Source: Pseudomonas fluorescens NCIMB 11764 (GTDB taxonomy: Bacteria; Pseudomonadota; Gammaproteobacteria; Pseudomonadales; Pseudomonadaceae). From it: 64,000 nucleotides of DNA. Numbering within the stretch: the first letter of the stretch is position 1; every line of letters starts with the position of its first letter. The notes beneath the pieces were generated by a model that was given only the letters and a program-made list of their open reading frames with translations, was not told the DNA's origin and ran no database searches. A program made the translations under genes and the position numbers. The DNA lies in NCBI RefSeq assembly GCF_000293885.2, contig NZ_CP010945.1:2066001-2130000 (forward strand). The letters are read 5' to 3'. Positions 34,115-44,137 of this stretch are shown here, piece by piece.

Positions 34115-35272
34115 TCAGGCGACAGCAGTCTCGGCTGGCGAAACAATGCTGGTCTTGCCCCCACGGGATTTGCCCGAGCTCAAATACTCGGCAATCGATT
34201 CCTGAGTCACTTCCCCGAGGAACACCCGCTCGGCATCCATCACCGGCAACCACGAGCGATTGAACTCGTACATCCGCGACAGCAGGATGCGCAAATGCTC
34301 GTCGTACGCCGCGGTGGCATTGAACTCACGCAGGTATTGCGCGCAAGTGCCGGTCTGACGGTGCAGGTCGCGACGTCGTACATAACCGAGCGCCTTGTTC
34401 TCACCATCGGTGACCACCACGTAACGACGGTCCAGTTCGTCCATCAATTCCAGTGCTTCGGTCACCGAGGTTTCCGGACTGACCGACGGCGCGTTGTCCG
34501 CCGCGTCTTCAGCCTTCACCAGCAACAGACGCTTGAGCGTGCTGTCCTGGCCGACGAAGTTGCTGACAAAGTCGTCTGCCGGGTGCGCAAGCAAAGTGTC
34601 GGGGTGGTCGATCTGCAGCAGTTTGCCGGCGCGGAAGATTGCAATCTTGTCGCCCAGTTTGATCGCCTCGTCGATGTCGTGGCTGACCATGATCACGGTC
34701 TTGTTCAGCGCGCGCTGCATCTCGAAGAATTCGTTCTGGATCATCTCGCGGTTGATCGGGTCGACCGCGCCGAACGGTTCGTCCATCAGCAACAGCGGTG
34801 CATCCGCCGCCAGTGCGCGAATCACCCCGATCCGCTGCTGTTGGCCGCCGGACAGTTCCCGCGGGTAGCGCGTCAGATACTGCTTGGGCTCCAGCTTGAT
34901 CATGCTCATCAACTCGCGGGCGCGGTCGTGGCATTTCTGTTTGTCCCAGCCCAGCAGGCGCGGAACGATGGTGATGTTTTCCTCGATGGTCATGTTCGGG
35001 AACAGGCCGATCTGCTGGATCACATAACCGATGTTGCGACGCAGGGTCACTTCGTCGAGGTCGGTGGTGTCTTCGCCGTTGATCAGGATCTTGCCCGAGG
35101 TCGGTTTGATCAGGCGGTTGATCATCTTCAGCGTGGTGCTTTTGCCGCAGCCCGATGGCCCGAGGAACACACAGATCTCGCCTTCATTGACGGTCAGGCT
35201 CACCGAGTCCACGGCTTTCACATCTTTGCCGTTGCTTTGGAAGGTCTTGCTGAGGTTTTGAAGTTCGATCAT
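34115..35272 (-). CDS. Quaternary-amine/osmoprotectant ABC transporter ATP-binding protein (OpuCA-like)
   Basis: A 385-residue ATPase with Walker A GPSGCGKST (near 36-44), signature LSGGQQQR, Walker B LLLMDEPFGAVD, and two C-terminal CBS domains (about 255-370), the hallmark of glycine-betaine/choline/carnitine importers of the ProV/OpuA/OpuC class. The start was set at MIELQNLSK (complement 35270-35272), overlapping the stop of the upstream permease by 4 nt. Last gene of a four-gene minus-strand operon. Substrate is inferred from family only. Confidence 0.92.
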   Translation of the reverse strand: MIELQNLSKTFQSNGKDVKAVDSVSLTVNEGEICVFLGPSGCGKSTTLKMINRLIKPTSGKILINGEDTTDLDEVTLRRNIGYVIQQIGLFPNMTIEENITIVPRLLGWDKQKCHDRARELMSMIKLEPKQYLTRYPRELSGGQQQRIGVIRALAADAPLLLMDEPFGAVDPINREMIQNEFFEMQRALNKTVIMVSHDIDEAIKLGDKIAIFRAGKLLQIDHPDTLLAHPADDFVSNFVGQDSTLKRLLLVKAEDAADNAPSVSPETSVTEALELMDELDRRYVVVTDGENKALGYVRRRDLHRQTGTCAQYLREFNATAAYDEHLRILLSRMYEFNRSWLPVMDAERVFLGEVTQESIAEYLSSGKSRGGKTSIVSPAETAVA

Positions 35273-35922
35273 TTCAGGAGTCCTTTTGGAGTCAGCGTGC
35301 GTTGCAGCCATTGCAGAAGCAGGTCGGCGAAGATGGCCAGGAGACTGACCAGCACGGCGCCGACGATCAGCATCGACATGTCGCTGCGGCTGATGGAAGC
35401 GAGAATGAGTACACCGAGGCCACCGGCGCCGATGGTCGCGGCGATGGTCATGACACCGATGTTCATGACCACGGCAGTGCGTACACCGGCGAGGATCACC
35501 GGCACGGCAATCGGCAGTTCGACCATGCGCAGGCGCTGGCCGAAAGTCATGCCGATGCCGCGCGCGGCTTCGCGAATACCCGGTTCAACGCCGGTCAGGG
35601 CGAGGTAGGTGTTACGCATGATCGGCAGCAGCGAGTACAGAAACACCGCGGTGATCGCCGGCATCGGACCCAGGCCCTGGCCGAATTTCGAGTAAAACGG
35701 CAGCAGCAGACCGAACAGTGCAATCGACGGCACGGTCAGCAGCACCGTGGCGCTGGCCTGCAAGGGGCCGGCGAGCGTCGGGAAGCGCGTCATCAGAATG
35801 CCCAGCGGCACGCCGACCAGAATCGCCAATGTCACGGCGATGCCGACCAGGGTGATGTGCTGCCAGGTCAGGTGCAGCACCAGCGGCCAGTCGAGATGGG
35901 AAAAGGCGTTGAGAAATTCCAT
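35269..35922 (-). CDS. Osmoprotectant ABC transporter permease
   Basis: A 217-residue inner-membrane permease of the BPD_transp_1 family, with about five hydrophobic helices and the cytoplasmic EAA loop (EPGIREAARGIGMTFGQRLRMVELP). It forms the membrane channel with the other permease of the operon. It starts 12 nt after the binding-protein gene and overlaps the ATPase start by 4 nt. Confidence 0.92.
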   Translation of the reverse strand: MEFLNAFSHLDWPLVLHLTWQHITLVGIAVTLAILVGVPLGILMTRFPTLAGPLQASATVLLTVPSIALFGLLLPFYSKFGQGLGPMPAITAVFLYSLLPIMRNTYLALTGVEPGIREAARGIGMTFGQRLRMVELPIAVPVILAGVRTAVVMNIGVMTIAATIGAGGLGVLILASISRSDMSMLIVGAVLVSLLAIFADLLLQWLQRTLTPKGLLK

Positions 35923-35934
35923 GGCTTTTCCTCC

Positions 35935-36828
35935 TTAGTTGAGTGGATGCTGGCGCAGGAAATCGGCGGCAACGGATGAAGGGCTTTCGTGATCGACATC
36001 GACCCGTGCGTTCAACGCACGCATGGTGTCGTCATCGAACAGCTCGGCCAGTGGCTTGATCTCCTCCGCGAGTTTCGGGTGGGCATCGAGGTAAGCCTGA
36101 CGCACCACCGGCGCGGCGGTGTAGTCCGGGAAGTAGTGCTTGTCGTCTTCGAGCAGCTTGAGCTTGAAGGCGTTCAGGCGACCGTCGGTGGTGTAGACCA
36201 GGCCGGCAAATACCTGGCCATTGCGCAGGGCGGTGTAGACCAGCCCGGCATCCATCTGCCGGATGTTTTTGCGGGTCAGGTTCATGCCGTAAAGGTCGAC
36301 CATGCCGTCCAGGCCGTCGGAACGGTTGGCGAACTCGGTGTCCAGCGCGACCAGGTGATTAGTCTTCGCCTCAGCCTGCAGCACCGTGTTCAGCTCGCTG
36401 ATGGTGTTGATCTGCGGGTAGGCTTTCGCGGTTTTTTCCGGCAGGGCCAGGGCGTAGGTGTTGCTGAATTTCGACGGAGTGAGCCAGATCAGGCCTTTTT
36501 TCGCGTCGAGTTCTTTCACCTTGGCGTAGGACTGAGCGCTGTCGAGTTTTTCGGTGACATGGTTGTAAGCCACCAACGACACACCGGTGTATTCCCACAT
36601 CAAATCCAGCTGACCACTTTCGTGGGCGCTGCGGGCCAGGTTGCTGCCCAATCCGCCGGTCACCTGGGTGTCATAACCCTTGGTGCGCAGGTATTGGGCG
36701 GTGATTTCCGCGAGCAGGGTTTGCTCGGTGAACACCCGGGCGCCGATGCGGATCACGGGTTTTTCAGCGGCTTGGGCAAATCCTGCGAACAGCAGGGCGC
36801 AGCCTATAAATAAGCATATTTTTTTCAT
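35935..36828 (-). CDS. Osmoprotectant ABC transporter substrate-binding protein
   Basis: A 297-residue periplasmic binding protein of the OpuAC/OsmX type (glycine betaine, choline or related compounds). A signal peptide is clear (KKICLFIGCALLFAGFAQA, residues 2-20). The mature part begins EKPVIRIGARVFTEQTLLAEI, the usual opening of this family, and contains WEYTGVSLVAYN and ALPEKTAKAYP. The ATG (complement 36826-36828) is preceded by AAGGAA; the longer open frame overlaps the upstream permease and was rejected. Confidence 0.92.
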   Translation of the reverse strand: MKKICLFIGCALLFAGFAQAAEKPVIRIGARVFTEQTLLAEITAQYLRTKGYDTQVTGGLGSNLARSAHESGQLDLMWEYTGVSLVAYNHVTEKLDSAQSYAKVKELDAKKGLIWLTPSKFSNTYALALPEKTAKAYPQINTISELNTVLQAEAKTNHLVALDTEFANRSDGLDGMVDLYGMNLTRKNIRQMDAGLVYTALRNGQVFAGLVYTTDGRLNAFKLKLLEDDKHYFPDYTAAPVVRQAYLDAHPKLAEEIKPLAELFDDDTMRALNARVDVDHESPSSVAADFLRQHPLN

Positions 36829-36848
36829 GTCAGTTCCTTTGCCGAGGC

Positions 36849-37565
36849 TTAAGACGGGCGCAAGCCGCGTTCGAGCCAGAGGCGGCTGGCGAGTGTCACC
36901 AGACCGTCGAGCAGCAAGGCCAGCAGGGCGGTGCAGGCCGCGCCGAGCAGCAGTTGCGGCTGATTGTTCAGGGCAATGCCGGGGAAAATCAGGCTGCCCA
37001 GGCTGTTGGCACCGATCAGGAACGCCAGTGGCGCGGTACCGACGTTGATCGCCAGCGCCACACGCACACCGCCGATGATGATCGGCACGGCGTTCGGCAG
37101 TTCGACCCGCCACAGCACTTGAGTCGGCGTCATGCCGATGCCGACGGCCGCTTCCTTGAGTGAACCCTGGACGTTTTTCAGGCCTTCATAGGTGTTGCGC
37201 ACGATCGGCAACAACGAGGCGAGGAACAGGGCGAAGATCGCGGGGCCGCTGCCGATGCCGAGGATACCCAGGGCGATGGCGAGTACGGCAAGAGGCGGCA
37301 CGGTGTTGCCGATGTTGAAGATCTGCATGAAGCGTTCAGCGCGGCCCACCATGGTCGGGCGGCTGAGGAAGATGCCGGCGGGGATGCCCACAACGAGGGC
37401 GGCCAGCATGGAAACGAGGACGAGAATCAGGTGAGCTTGCAGGTAAAACAACAAATCGTCGCGGTAATGTTCGATCGTGTTGATGCCAATCCAGTGGACC
37501 AGCAGGGCCAGAAGGGCGACGACAACCGCACCTCCTGTCAGCCCCTTGCCATAGCGAATAGCCAC
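36849..37565 (-). CDS. Osmoprotectant ABC transporter permease (first gene)
   Basis: A 238-residue permease with hydrophobic helices from residue 10 on and an EAA loop (QGSLKEAAVGIGMTPTQVLWRVELP). The start is placed at GTG 37565 because AGGAGT lies about 7 nt upstream and the N-terminus then begins just before the first membrane helix; the longer frame would add 56 polar residues. First gene of the permease-binding protein-permease-ATPase operon. Confidence 0.88.
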   Translation of the reverse strand: MAIRYGKGLTGGAVVVALLALLVHWIGINTIEHYRDDLLFYLQAHLILVLVSMLAALVVGIPAGIFLSRPTMVGRAERFMQIFNIGNTVPPLAVLAIALGILGIGSGPAIFALFLASLLPIVRNTYEGLKNVQGSLKEAAVGIGMTPTQVLWRVELPNAVPIIIGGVRVALAINVGTAPLAFLIGANSLGSLIFPGIALNNQPQLLLGAACTALLALLLDGLVTLASRLWLERGLRPS

Positions 37566-37910
37566 AGGCGGACTCCTTTTTTTCTTTGTCGGCGAACGCA
37601 GTCCCGAGTGGCAATGCCATTCCTGGCTGCCGGGATTATCAACGTTCGCGAGAAGCAGCTCTTCATGCTGATGCAACCGCATGAGATCGAGCCATAAGCG
37701 CAGCCTCGTCAGGCTAACTTGCAGGTTCTTCAAACCCTGCTACGAGAGCTGTAACAGGGGAGTGGACGTCTCTACCTTTTAAAAGGTTCCATATTTAACA
37801 GCAGATAGCCACCCTTAATGCCCAGGCACGTCCCCGCGCGATGCCACAACACGCTCCTACAAAGATCCGTGTGGCGGGCCGAGCGGTGGTCTGCCAAGGT
37901 CTGTTTGCGC
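37566..37910. promoter_or_regulatory. Divergent intergenic region (ABC operon / prfC) with a perfect palindrome
   Basis: This 345-nt stretch holds no convincing gene. The perfect 14-nt palindrome ACCTTTTAAAAGGT is at 37774-37787, about 210 nt upstream of the ABC operon and 170 nt upstream of prfC, and looks like a transcription-factor site. A degenerate REP-like piece (around 37850-37880) is also present. Confidence 0.4.
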
Positions 37911-37916
37911 TATACT
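37911..37916 (+). promoter_or_regulatory. prfC promoter -10 box
   Basis: TATACT, preceded by TTTGCGC (a TG-type extended -10), 38 nt upstream of the prfC ATG. No good -35 is visible at 17 nt. Confidence 0.55.
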
Positions 37917-37953
37917 CGCCGCCCTTTTTTGAATCACCGCCAGGCGATTTCCC

Positions 37954-39537
<1,584 letters not shown>

Positions 39538-39555
39538 GCGCTGAGTTGAAACAAT

Positions 39556-39590
39556 AAAAAGCCCCGGTCGCGAAAGCACCGGGGCTTTTT
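39556..39590 (+). terminator. prfC terminator
   Basis: AAAAAGCCCCGGT and ACCGGGGCTTTTT form a 13-position stem around a 9-nt loop, 18 nt after the stop codon. Confidence 0.95.
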
Positions 39591-39789
39591 CATACCTGAC
39601 GCGGTCAATTGTGGGAGCCAGCGTTGTTGGTGGGTTTGGGTATAAACATTATTCCAAACCAGTCTCCCCATTCATGGCATTTCCCGCGCATCGTCAGAGT
39701 CCTATCTGGAGAACCCGCCCCATCGGAACCGAATGTCTCTCAGTGCCGTCGGGCTTCAATGTTTCACCTGTAAAAGGATGGAATCGGTC

Positions 39790-40041
39790 ATGAGCATTTT
39801 TCAACGCATTGTGTTGTTGCTGAAGGTTTTGGTACTGCTGTCGGTTGGCATGTCAGCGGCGTGGGCGGAATGTTCGTCTCATGATGAGCAAGCGTCGAGC
39901 GGGCAGGTGACGCACACCGGGCTGATGATCGCCGCGTCCGAGTCGGAGCCCGGCGATCAAGGCCAGGGCGGCAGCGCGGATGATGACGATTCGACCACCG
40001 AGGATCCGGATGCCGATACCGATGAAGATGAAGGGGCTTAA
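39790..40041 (+). CDS. Small acidic exported protein, function unknown
   Basis: An 83-residue protein with a signal peptide (RIVLLLKVLVLLSVGMSAAWA, about 6-26) and an extremely acidic C-terminal tail (SADDDDSTTEDPDADTDEDEGA). The mature protein would have a single cysteine near its N-terminus. The ATG at 39790 is the favoured start; an in-frame ATG at 39778 is too close to AAGG. A strong terminator follows directly, which supports it being expressed. No family recognised. Confidence 0.65.
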   Translation: MSIFQRIVLLLKVLVLLSVGMSAAWAECSSHDEQASSGQVTHTGLMIAASESEPGDQGQGGSADDDDSTTEDPDADTDEDEGA

Positions 40042-40055
40042 GTAGCAGGCAAAAG

Positions 40056-40105
40056 AAAACCCCTTCTGCCCTGACTGATGCGCAGCCAGGGCAGAAGGGG
40101 TTTTT
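40056..40105. terminator. Strong bidirectional terminator
   Basis: CCCCTTCTGCCCTG and CAGGGCAGAAGGGG form a perfect 14-bp stem flanked by A4 and T5, between the acidic protein gene and the dpp operon's 3' end. Confidence 0.95.
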
Positions 40106-40121
40106 GAACAGGCCGGGTGTC

Positions 40122-40154
40122 CCCTGTGGCAGCGAGCAAGCACGCTCCCACAGG
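40122..40154. repeat. REP-like element
   Basis: CTGTGGCAGCGAGCAAGCACGCTCCCACAG-type sequence: short inverted arms CTGTGG/CCACAG around GCGAGCAAGC. Lies just after the 3' end of dppF. Confidence 0.6.
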
Positions 40155-40168
40155 TTTTTCTTCGCCCG

Positions 40169-41149
40169 TTATGCCGCGCCGTCGAGGAACTGCTCGGCGT
40201 AGTGGCACGCCACCTGGCGGTTATCGAGAGGGCGCAAGGCTGGCTCTTCGGTTTTGCAGCGGTCGGTCGCGTACGGGCAGCGCTTGTGGAAAGCGCAACC
40301 CGACGGCGGGTTCAACGGGTTGGGCAACTCGCCGACGATCTTGATTTTCGGCTTGTTCGGGTCCGGGTGAATGGTCGGGGTGGCCGACAGCAACGCCTGG
40401 GTGTAGGGGTGCAGCGGGCGTTCGTAGATGTCGTTCTTCGGGCCCATTTCCACCGGGCGGCCGAGGTACATCACCATCACGTCATCGGCAACGTGTTGCA
40501 CCACCGCCAGGTTGTGGGAGATGAACACGTAGGCCGTGTTGAACTCTTGCTGCAAATCCATGAACAGGTTCAGCACCTGCGCCTGGATCGACACATCCAG
40601 CGCCGAGGTCGGTTCGTCCGCCACCAGCACTTTTGGCTGCAGCATCATCGCGCGAGCGAGGGCGATCCGCTGGCGCTGACCGCCAGAGAACATGTGCGGG
40701 TAACGCTGATAATGCTCAGGGCGCAAACCCACCTGCTTCATCATCGCCTGCACTTTCTCGCGACGTTCGGTTGCGCTCAGGCTGGTGTTGATCAACAGCG
40801 GTTCGGCCAGTTGATCGCCGACTTTCTGCCGAGGGTTCAACGAGGCGTAAGGGCTCTGGAACACCATCTGCACGTCTTTACGCAGTTGTTTGCGCTGGGC
40901 CTTGTCGGCGCCGGCGACTTCCTGCCCGGCGATTTTCAAGGAGCCGGAAGAGGGCTCTTCGATCAGCGTCAGGGCCCGGGCCAGGGTGGATTTGCCGCAA
41001 CCCGATTCGCCTACGACGGCCAGTGTCTTGCCGGCTTCCAGTTCGAACGACACACCGTTCAGGGCGCGTACGGTCGCATGACCCTTGAACAGGCCACGGG
41101 ACACTTCGTAGTGACGGGTGAGGTCGCGGGCGGTAAGTACGACGGCCAT
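40169..41149 (-). CDS. dppF: Dipeptide ABC transporter ATP-binding protein DppF
   Basis: A 326-residue ATPase of the oligopeptide/dipeptide importer class: Walker A GESGCGKST (near 47-55), signature FSGGQRQR, Walker B VLVADEPTSALD, and the C-terminal Oligo_HPY extension with the cysteine-containing CAFHKRCPYATDRC motif. It overlaps dppD by one nucleotide. Last gene of the dppBCDF operon. Confidence 0.94.
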   Translation of the reverse strand: MAVVLTARDLTRHYEVSRGLFKGHATVRALNGVSFELEAGKTLAVVGESGCGKSTLARALTLIEEPSSGSLKIAGQEVAGADKAQRKQLRKDVQMVFQSPYASLNPRQKVGDQLAEPLLINTSLSATERREKVQAMMKQVGLRPEHYQRYPHMFSGGQRQRIALARAMMLQPKVLVADEPTSALDVSIQAQVLNLFMDLQQEFNTAYVFISHNLAVVQHVADDVMVMYLGRPVEMGPKNDIYERPLHPYTQALLSATPTIHPDPNKPKIKIVGELPNPLNPPSGCAFHKRCPYATDRCKTEEPALRPLDNRQVACHYAEQFLDGAA

Positions 41150-42117
41150 TACGCCACCTCCTGGTTCAGCGGGTAGAAGCAGCGGGCGAGGCTGTTGCTT
41201 TTCGGGTCAAGGGTCGGACGTTGCGCACGGCAGTTGTCCTGCACATACGGGCAGCGCGGCGACAGCAGGCAACCTTGCGGACGGTCATAACGACCGGGGA
41301 CGATGCCTGGCAGCGTGGCCAGGCGCGTGGCGCCGAGGCTGTGTTCCGGAATCGCCTTGAGCAGCGCTTCGCTGTACGGGTGCGCCGGAATGTCGAACAG
41401 CTGCGGCACCTGACCGACTTCAACCGCCTGGCCGGCGTACATCACGCACACGCGCTGAGCGGTTTCGGCCACGACCGCGAGGTCGTGCGTGATCAGCACC
41501 AGGCCCATGTTCTGCTCTTTCTGCAACGCCAGCAGCAGGTCCATGATCTGCGCCTGGATCGTTACGTCCAATGCCGTGGTCGGTTCGTCGGCGATCAGCA
41601 GTTTCGGTTCGCCGGCAATTGCCATGGCGATCGCAACACGCTGGCTCATACCGCCGGACAATTGATGCGGGTAAGCATCCATACGGCTGGCGGCGCCCGG
41701 GATTTCAACTTTTTCCAGCAGTTCGATGGCGCGGGCGCGGGCTTGCTTGCCGGACATCTTCAGATGCAGGCGCAGCACTTCTTCGATCTGGAAGCCGACG
41801 GTGTAGCTCGGGTTCAGCGCGGTCATCGGGTCCTGGAAGACCATGGCCAGGTCTTTGCCGACAATTTGCCGACGCTGACGGTTGCTGAGCTTGAGCATGT
41901 TCTTGCCGTCGAAATTCAGGGCGTCGGCGGTGACGATCCCCGGGTGCTCGATCAGGCCCATCAGCGCCATCATGGTCACGGATTTACCGGAGCCCGACTC
42001 GCCAACGATGGCCAGCACTTCACCCTTGTCCACGGAAATGTCGAGCCCGTCGACCACCGGAACGGCGTTCTTGTCGCCGAAGCGAACGTTGAGATTCTTG
42101 ATTTCTAACAGTGACAT
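41149..42117 (-). CDS. dppD: Dipeptide ABC transporter ATP-binding protein DppD
   Basis: A 322-residue ATPase partner of DppF: Walker A GESGSGKS (near 36-43), signature LSGGMSQR, Walker [13 protein letters not shown], and the Oligo_HPY cysteine motif ([14 protein letters not shown]). The start at MSLLEIKNL (complement 42115-42117) follows a GAGGAG ribosome site; residues added by the longer frame lie in the dppC-dppD spacer. Confidence 0.94.
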   Translation of the reverse strand: MSLLEIKNLNVRFGDKNAVPVVDGLDISVDKGEVLAIVGESGSGKSVTMMALMGLIEHPGIVTADALNFDGKNMLKLSNRQRRQIVGKDLAMVFQDPMTALNPSYTVGFQIEEVLRLHLKMSGKQARARAIELLEKVEIPGAASRMDAYPHQLSGGMSQRVAIAMAIAGEPKLLIADEPTTALDVTIQAQIMDLLLALQKEQNMGLVLITHDLAVVAETAQRVCVMYAGQAVEVGQVPQLFDIPAHPYSEALLKAIPEHSLGATRLATLPGIVPGRYDRPQGCLLSPRCPYVQDNCRAQRPTLDPKSNSLARCFYPLNQEVA

Positions 42118-42127
42118 TTGAATCTCC

Positions 42128-43045
42128 TCAGGCGGCGTTCTTGAGTTTCGGGTCCAGCGCATCGCGCAGGCCGTCGCCCATCAAGTTGATTGCCAGCACG
42201 CTGAGCAAAATGGTCAAACCAGGCAGACTGACGACCCACCAGGCGCGTTCGATGTAGTCGCGAGCCGAAGCCAGCATGGTGCCCCACTCAGGGGTTGGCG
42301 GTTGTACGCCAAGGCCGAGGAAGCCCAGTGCCGCGGCATCGAGAATCGCCGAGGAGAAGCTCAGGGTCGCCTGAACAATCAGTGGTGCCATGCAGTTAGG
42401 CAGCACGGTGACGAACATCAGGCGTGGCAGACCGGCACCCGCCAGGCGCGCGGCGGTCACGTAGTCGCGGTTCAATTCGCCCATCACCGCGGCGCGGGTC
42501 AGACGAACATAGGACGGCAACGAAACCACGGCGATGGCAATAATGGTGTTGATCAGGCCAGGGCCGAGGATGGCGACAATCGCCACGGCCAGCAGCAGGG
42601 ACGGCAGGGCCAGCATGATGTCCATCAGACGCATGATGGTCGGGCCGAGCACGCGCGGGAAGAACCCGGCGAACAGACCCAGGAGGATGCCCGGAATCAG
42701 CGACATCACCACCGACGACAAGCCGATGAGCAAGGACAGGCGCGAACCGTTGATCAGTCGCGACAGCAGATCGCGACCCAGTTCATCGGTGCCGAGCAGG
42801 AACTGGATCTGCCCGCCTTCCAGCCAGGACGGCGGGGTCAGCAGGAAGTCGCGGTATTGCTCGCTCGGGTTATGCGGGGCAACCCACGGCGCGAAGATCG
42901 CGCAGAAAATCACCAGCAGCATGAACATCAGGCCGGCAACGGCGCCTTTGTTCTTGGAAAACGCCTGCCAGAATTCTTTGTACGGGGACGGATACAGCAG
43001 GCTTTGATCGACTGCTACCGCTGGAATTGGAGTGGTCATGGTCAT
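42128..43045 (-). CDS. dppC: Dipeptide ABC transporter permease DppC
   Basis: A 305-residue inner-membrane permease: N-terminal cytoplasmic tail ([18 protein letters not shown]), an OppC_N helix, a periplasmic loop, then four or five more helices with the EAA loop ([19 protein letters not shown]). The start was set at MTMTTPIPA (complement 43043-43045); a second ATG two codons on is possible. Seven nucleotides separate it from dppB. Confidence 0.93.
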   Translation of the reverse strand: MTMTTPIPAVAVDQSLLYPSPYKEFWQAFSKNKGAVAGLMFMLLVIFCAIFAPWVAPHNPSEQYRDFLLTPPSWLEGGQIQFLLGTDELGRDLLSRLINGSRLSLLIGLSSVVMSLIPGILLGLFAGFFPRVLGPTIMRLMDIMLALPSLLLAVAIVAILGPGLINTIIAIAVVSLPSYVRLTRAAVMGELNRDYVTAARLAGAGLPRLMFVTVLPNCMAPLIVQATLSFSSAILDAAALGFLGLGVQPPTPEWGTMLASARDYIERAWWVVSLPGLTILLSVLAINLMGDGLRDALDPKLKNAA

Positions 43046-43052
43046 GATGATC

Positions 43053-44063
43053 TCAGCGCTGATGACGGATGCGTGGGTTGGCAAAGCCGTAGAGGATGTC
43101 CACCACGAAGTTGACCAGAATCACCAGGCAGGCGATTAACAGGATGCCGTTCTGCACCACGGGATAGTCCCGTGCGCCAATGGCTTCGATCAGCCATTTG
43201 CCGATGCCGGGCCACGAGAAGATGGTTTCGGTCAGGACCGCACCGGCCAGCAATGTGCCGACTTGCAGGCCGACCACGGTCAGCACCGGAATCAGCGCGT
43301 TGCGCAGGCCGTGCACGAACACCACGCGCGACGGCGACAGGCCTTTGGCGCGGGCGGTACGGATGTAGTCCTCACGCAGCACTTCGAGCATCGACGAACG
43401 GGTCATCCGCGCAATAACCGCCAGCGGAATGGTGCCGAGCACGATGGCCGGCAGGATCAGGTGATGCAAGGCATCGAAGAACGCACCGACGTCATCGGCC
43501 AGCAGCGTGTCGATGAGCATGAAACCGGTGCGCGGCTCGATGTCATAGAGCAGGTCGATCCGCCCGGACACCGGGGTCCAGCCCAGGGACACCGAGAAGA
43601 ACATGATCAGGATCAGGCCCCACCAGAAGATCGGCATCGAATATCCCGCCAGGGAGATGCCCATCACCCCATGGTCGAACAGGGATCCTCGCTTGAGTGC
43701 CGCGATCACCCCGGCCAACAGGCCCAGGATGCCGGCGAACAACAGGGCGGCCATGGACAGTTCCAGGGTCGCGGGGAATAGGGAAGTGAATTCGCTCCAG
43801 ACGCTTTCCCGGGTACGCAGGGATTCGCCGAGATCGCCGTGGGCCAGTTTGCCAATGTAATCCAGGTATTGGGCATACAGCGGTTTGTTCAGACCTAGGC
43901 GTTCCATTGCCTGAGCATGCATTTCGGGGTCGACTCGACGTTCGCCCATCATTACTTCCACGGGGTCGCCTGGAATCATGCGAATCAACGCGAAAGTCAG
44001 CAAGGTGATGCCGAAGAACGTGGGGATCAATAACCCCAATCGGCGGGCAATAAAACTAAACAT
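43053..44063 (-). CDS. dppB: Dipeptide ABC transporter permease DppB
   Basis: A 336-residue permease starting MFSFIARRLGLLIPTFFGITLLTFALIRMIPGDP, the classic DppB/OppB opening with its first membrane helix, followed by five more helices and the EAA loop (EVLREDYIRTARAKGL). First permease of the operon, 74 nt after the dppA binding-protein gene. Confidence 0.95.
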   Translation of the reverse strand: MFSFIARRLGLLIPTFFGITLLTFALIRMIPGDPVEVMMGERRVDPEMHAQAMERLGLNKPLYAQYLDYIGKLAHGDLGESLRTRESVWSEFTSLFPATLELSMAALLFAGILGLLAGVIAALKRGSLFDHGVMGISLAGYSMPIFWWGLILIMFFSVSLGWTPVSGRIDLLYDIEPRTGFMLIDTLLADDVGAFFDALHHLILPAIVLGTIPLAVIARMTRSSMLEVLREDYIRTARAKGLSPSRVVFVHGLRNALIPVLTVVGLQVGTLLAGAVLTETIFSWPGIGKWLIEAIGARDYPVVQNGILLIACLVILVNFVVDILYGFANPRIRHQR

Positions 44064-44137
44064 CTTGTGGTGTACCTCATCAGCCGGTTAGGCGTGCCTG
44101 GTGTCCCTGGAGTCAGGGACACCGGGAGTTTTCTTAT

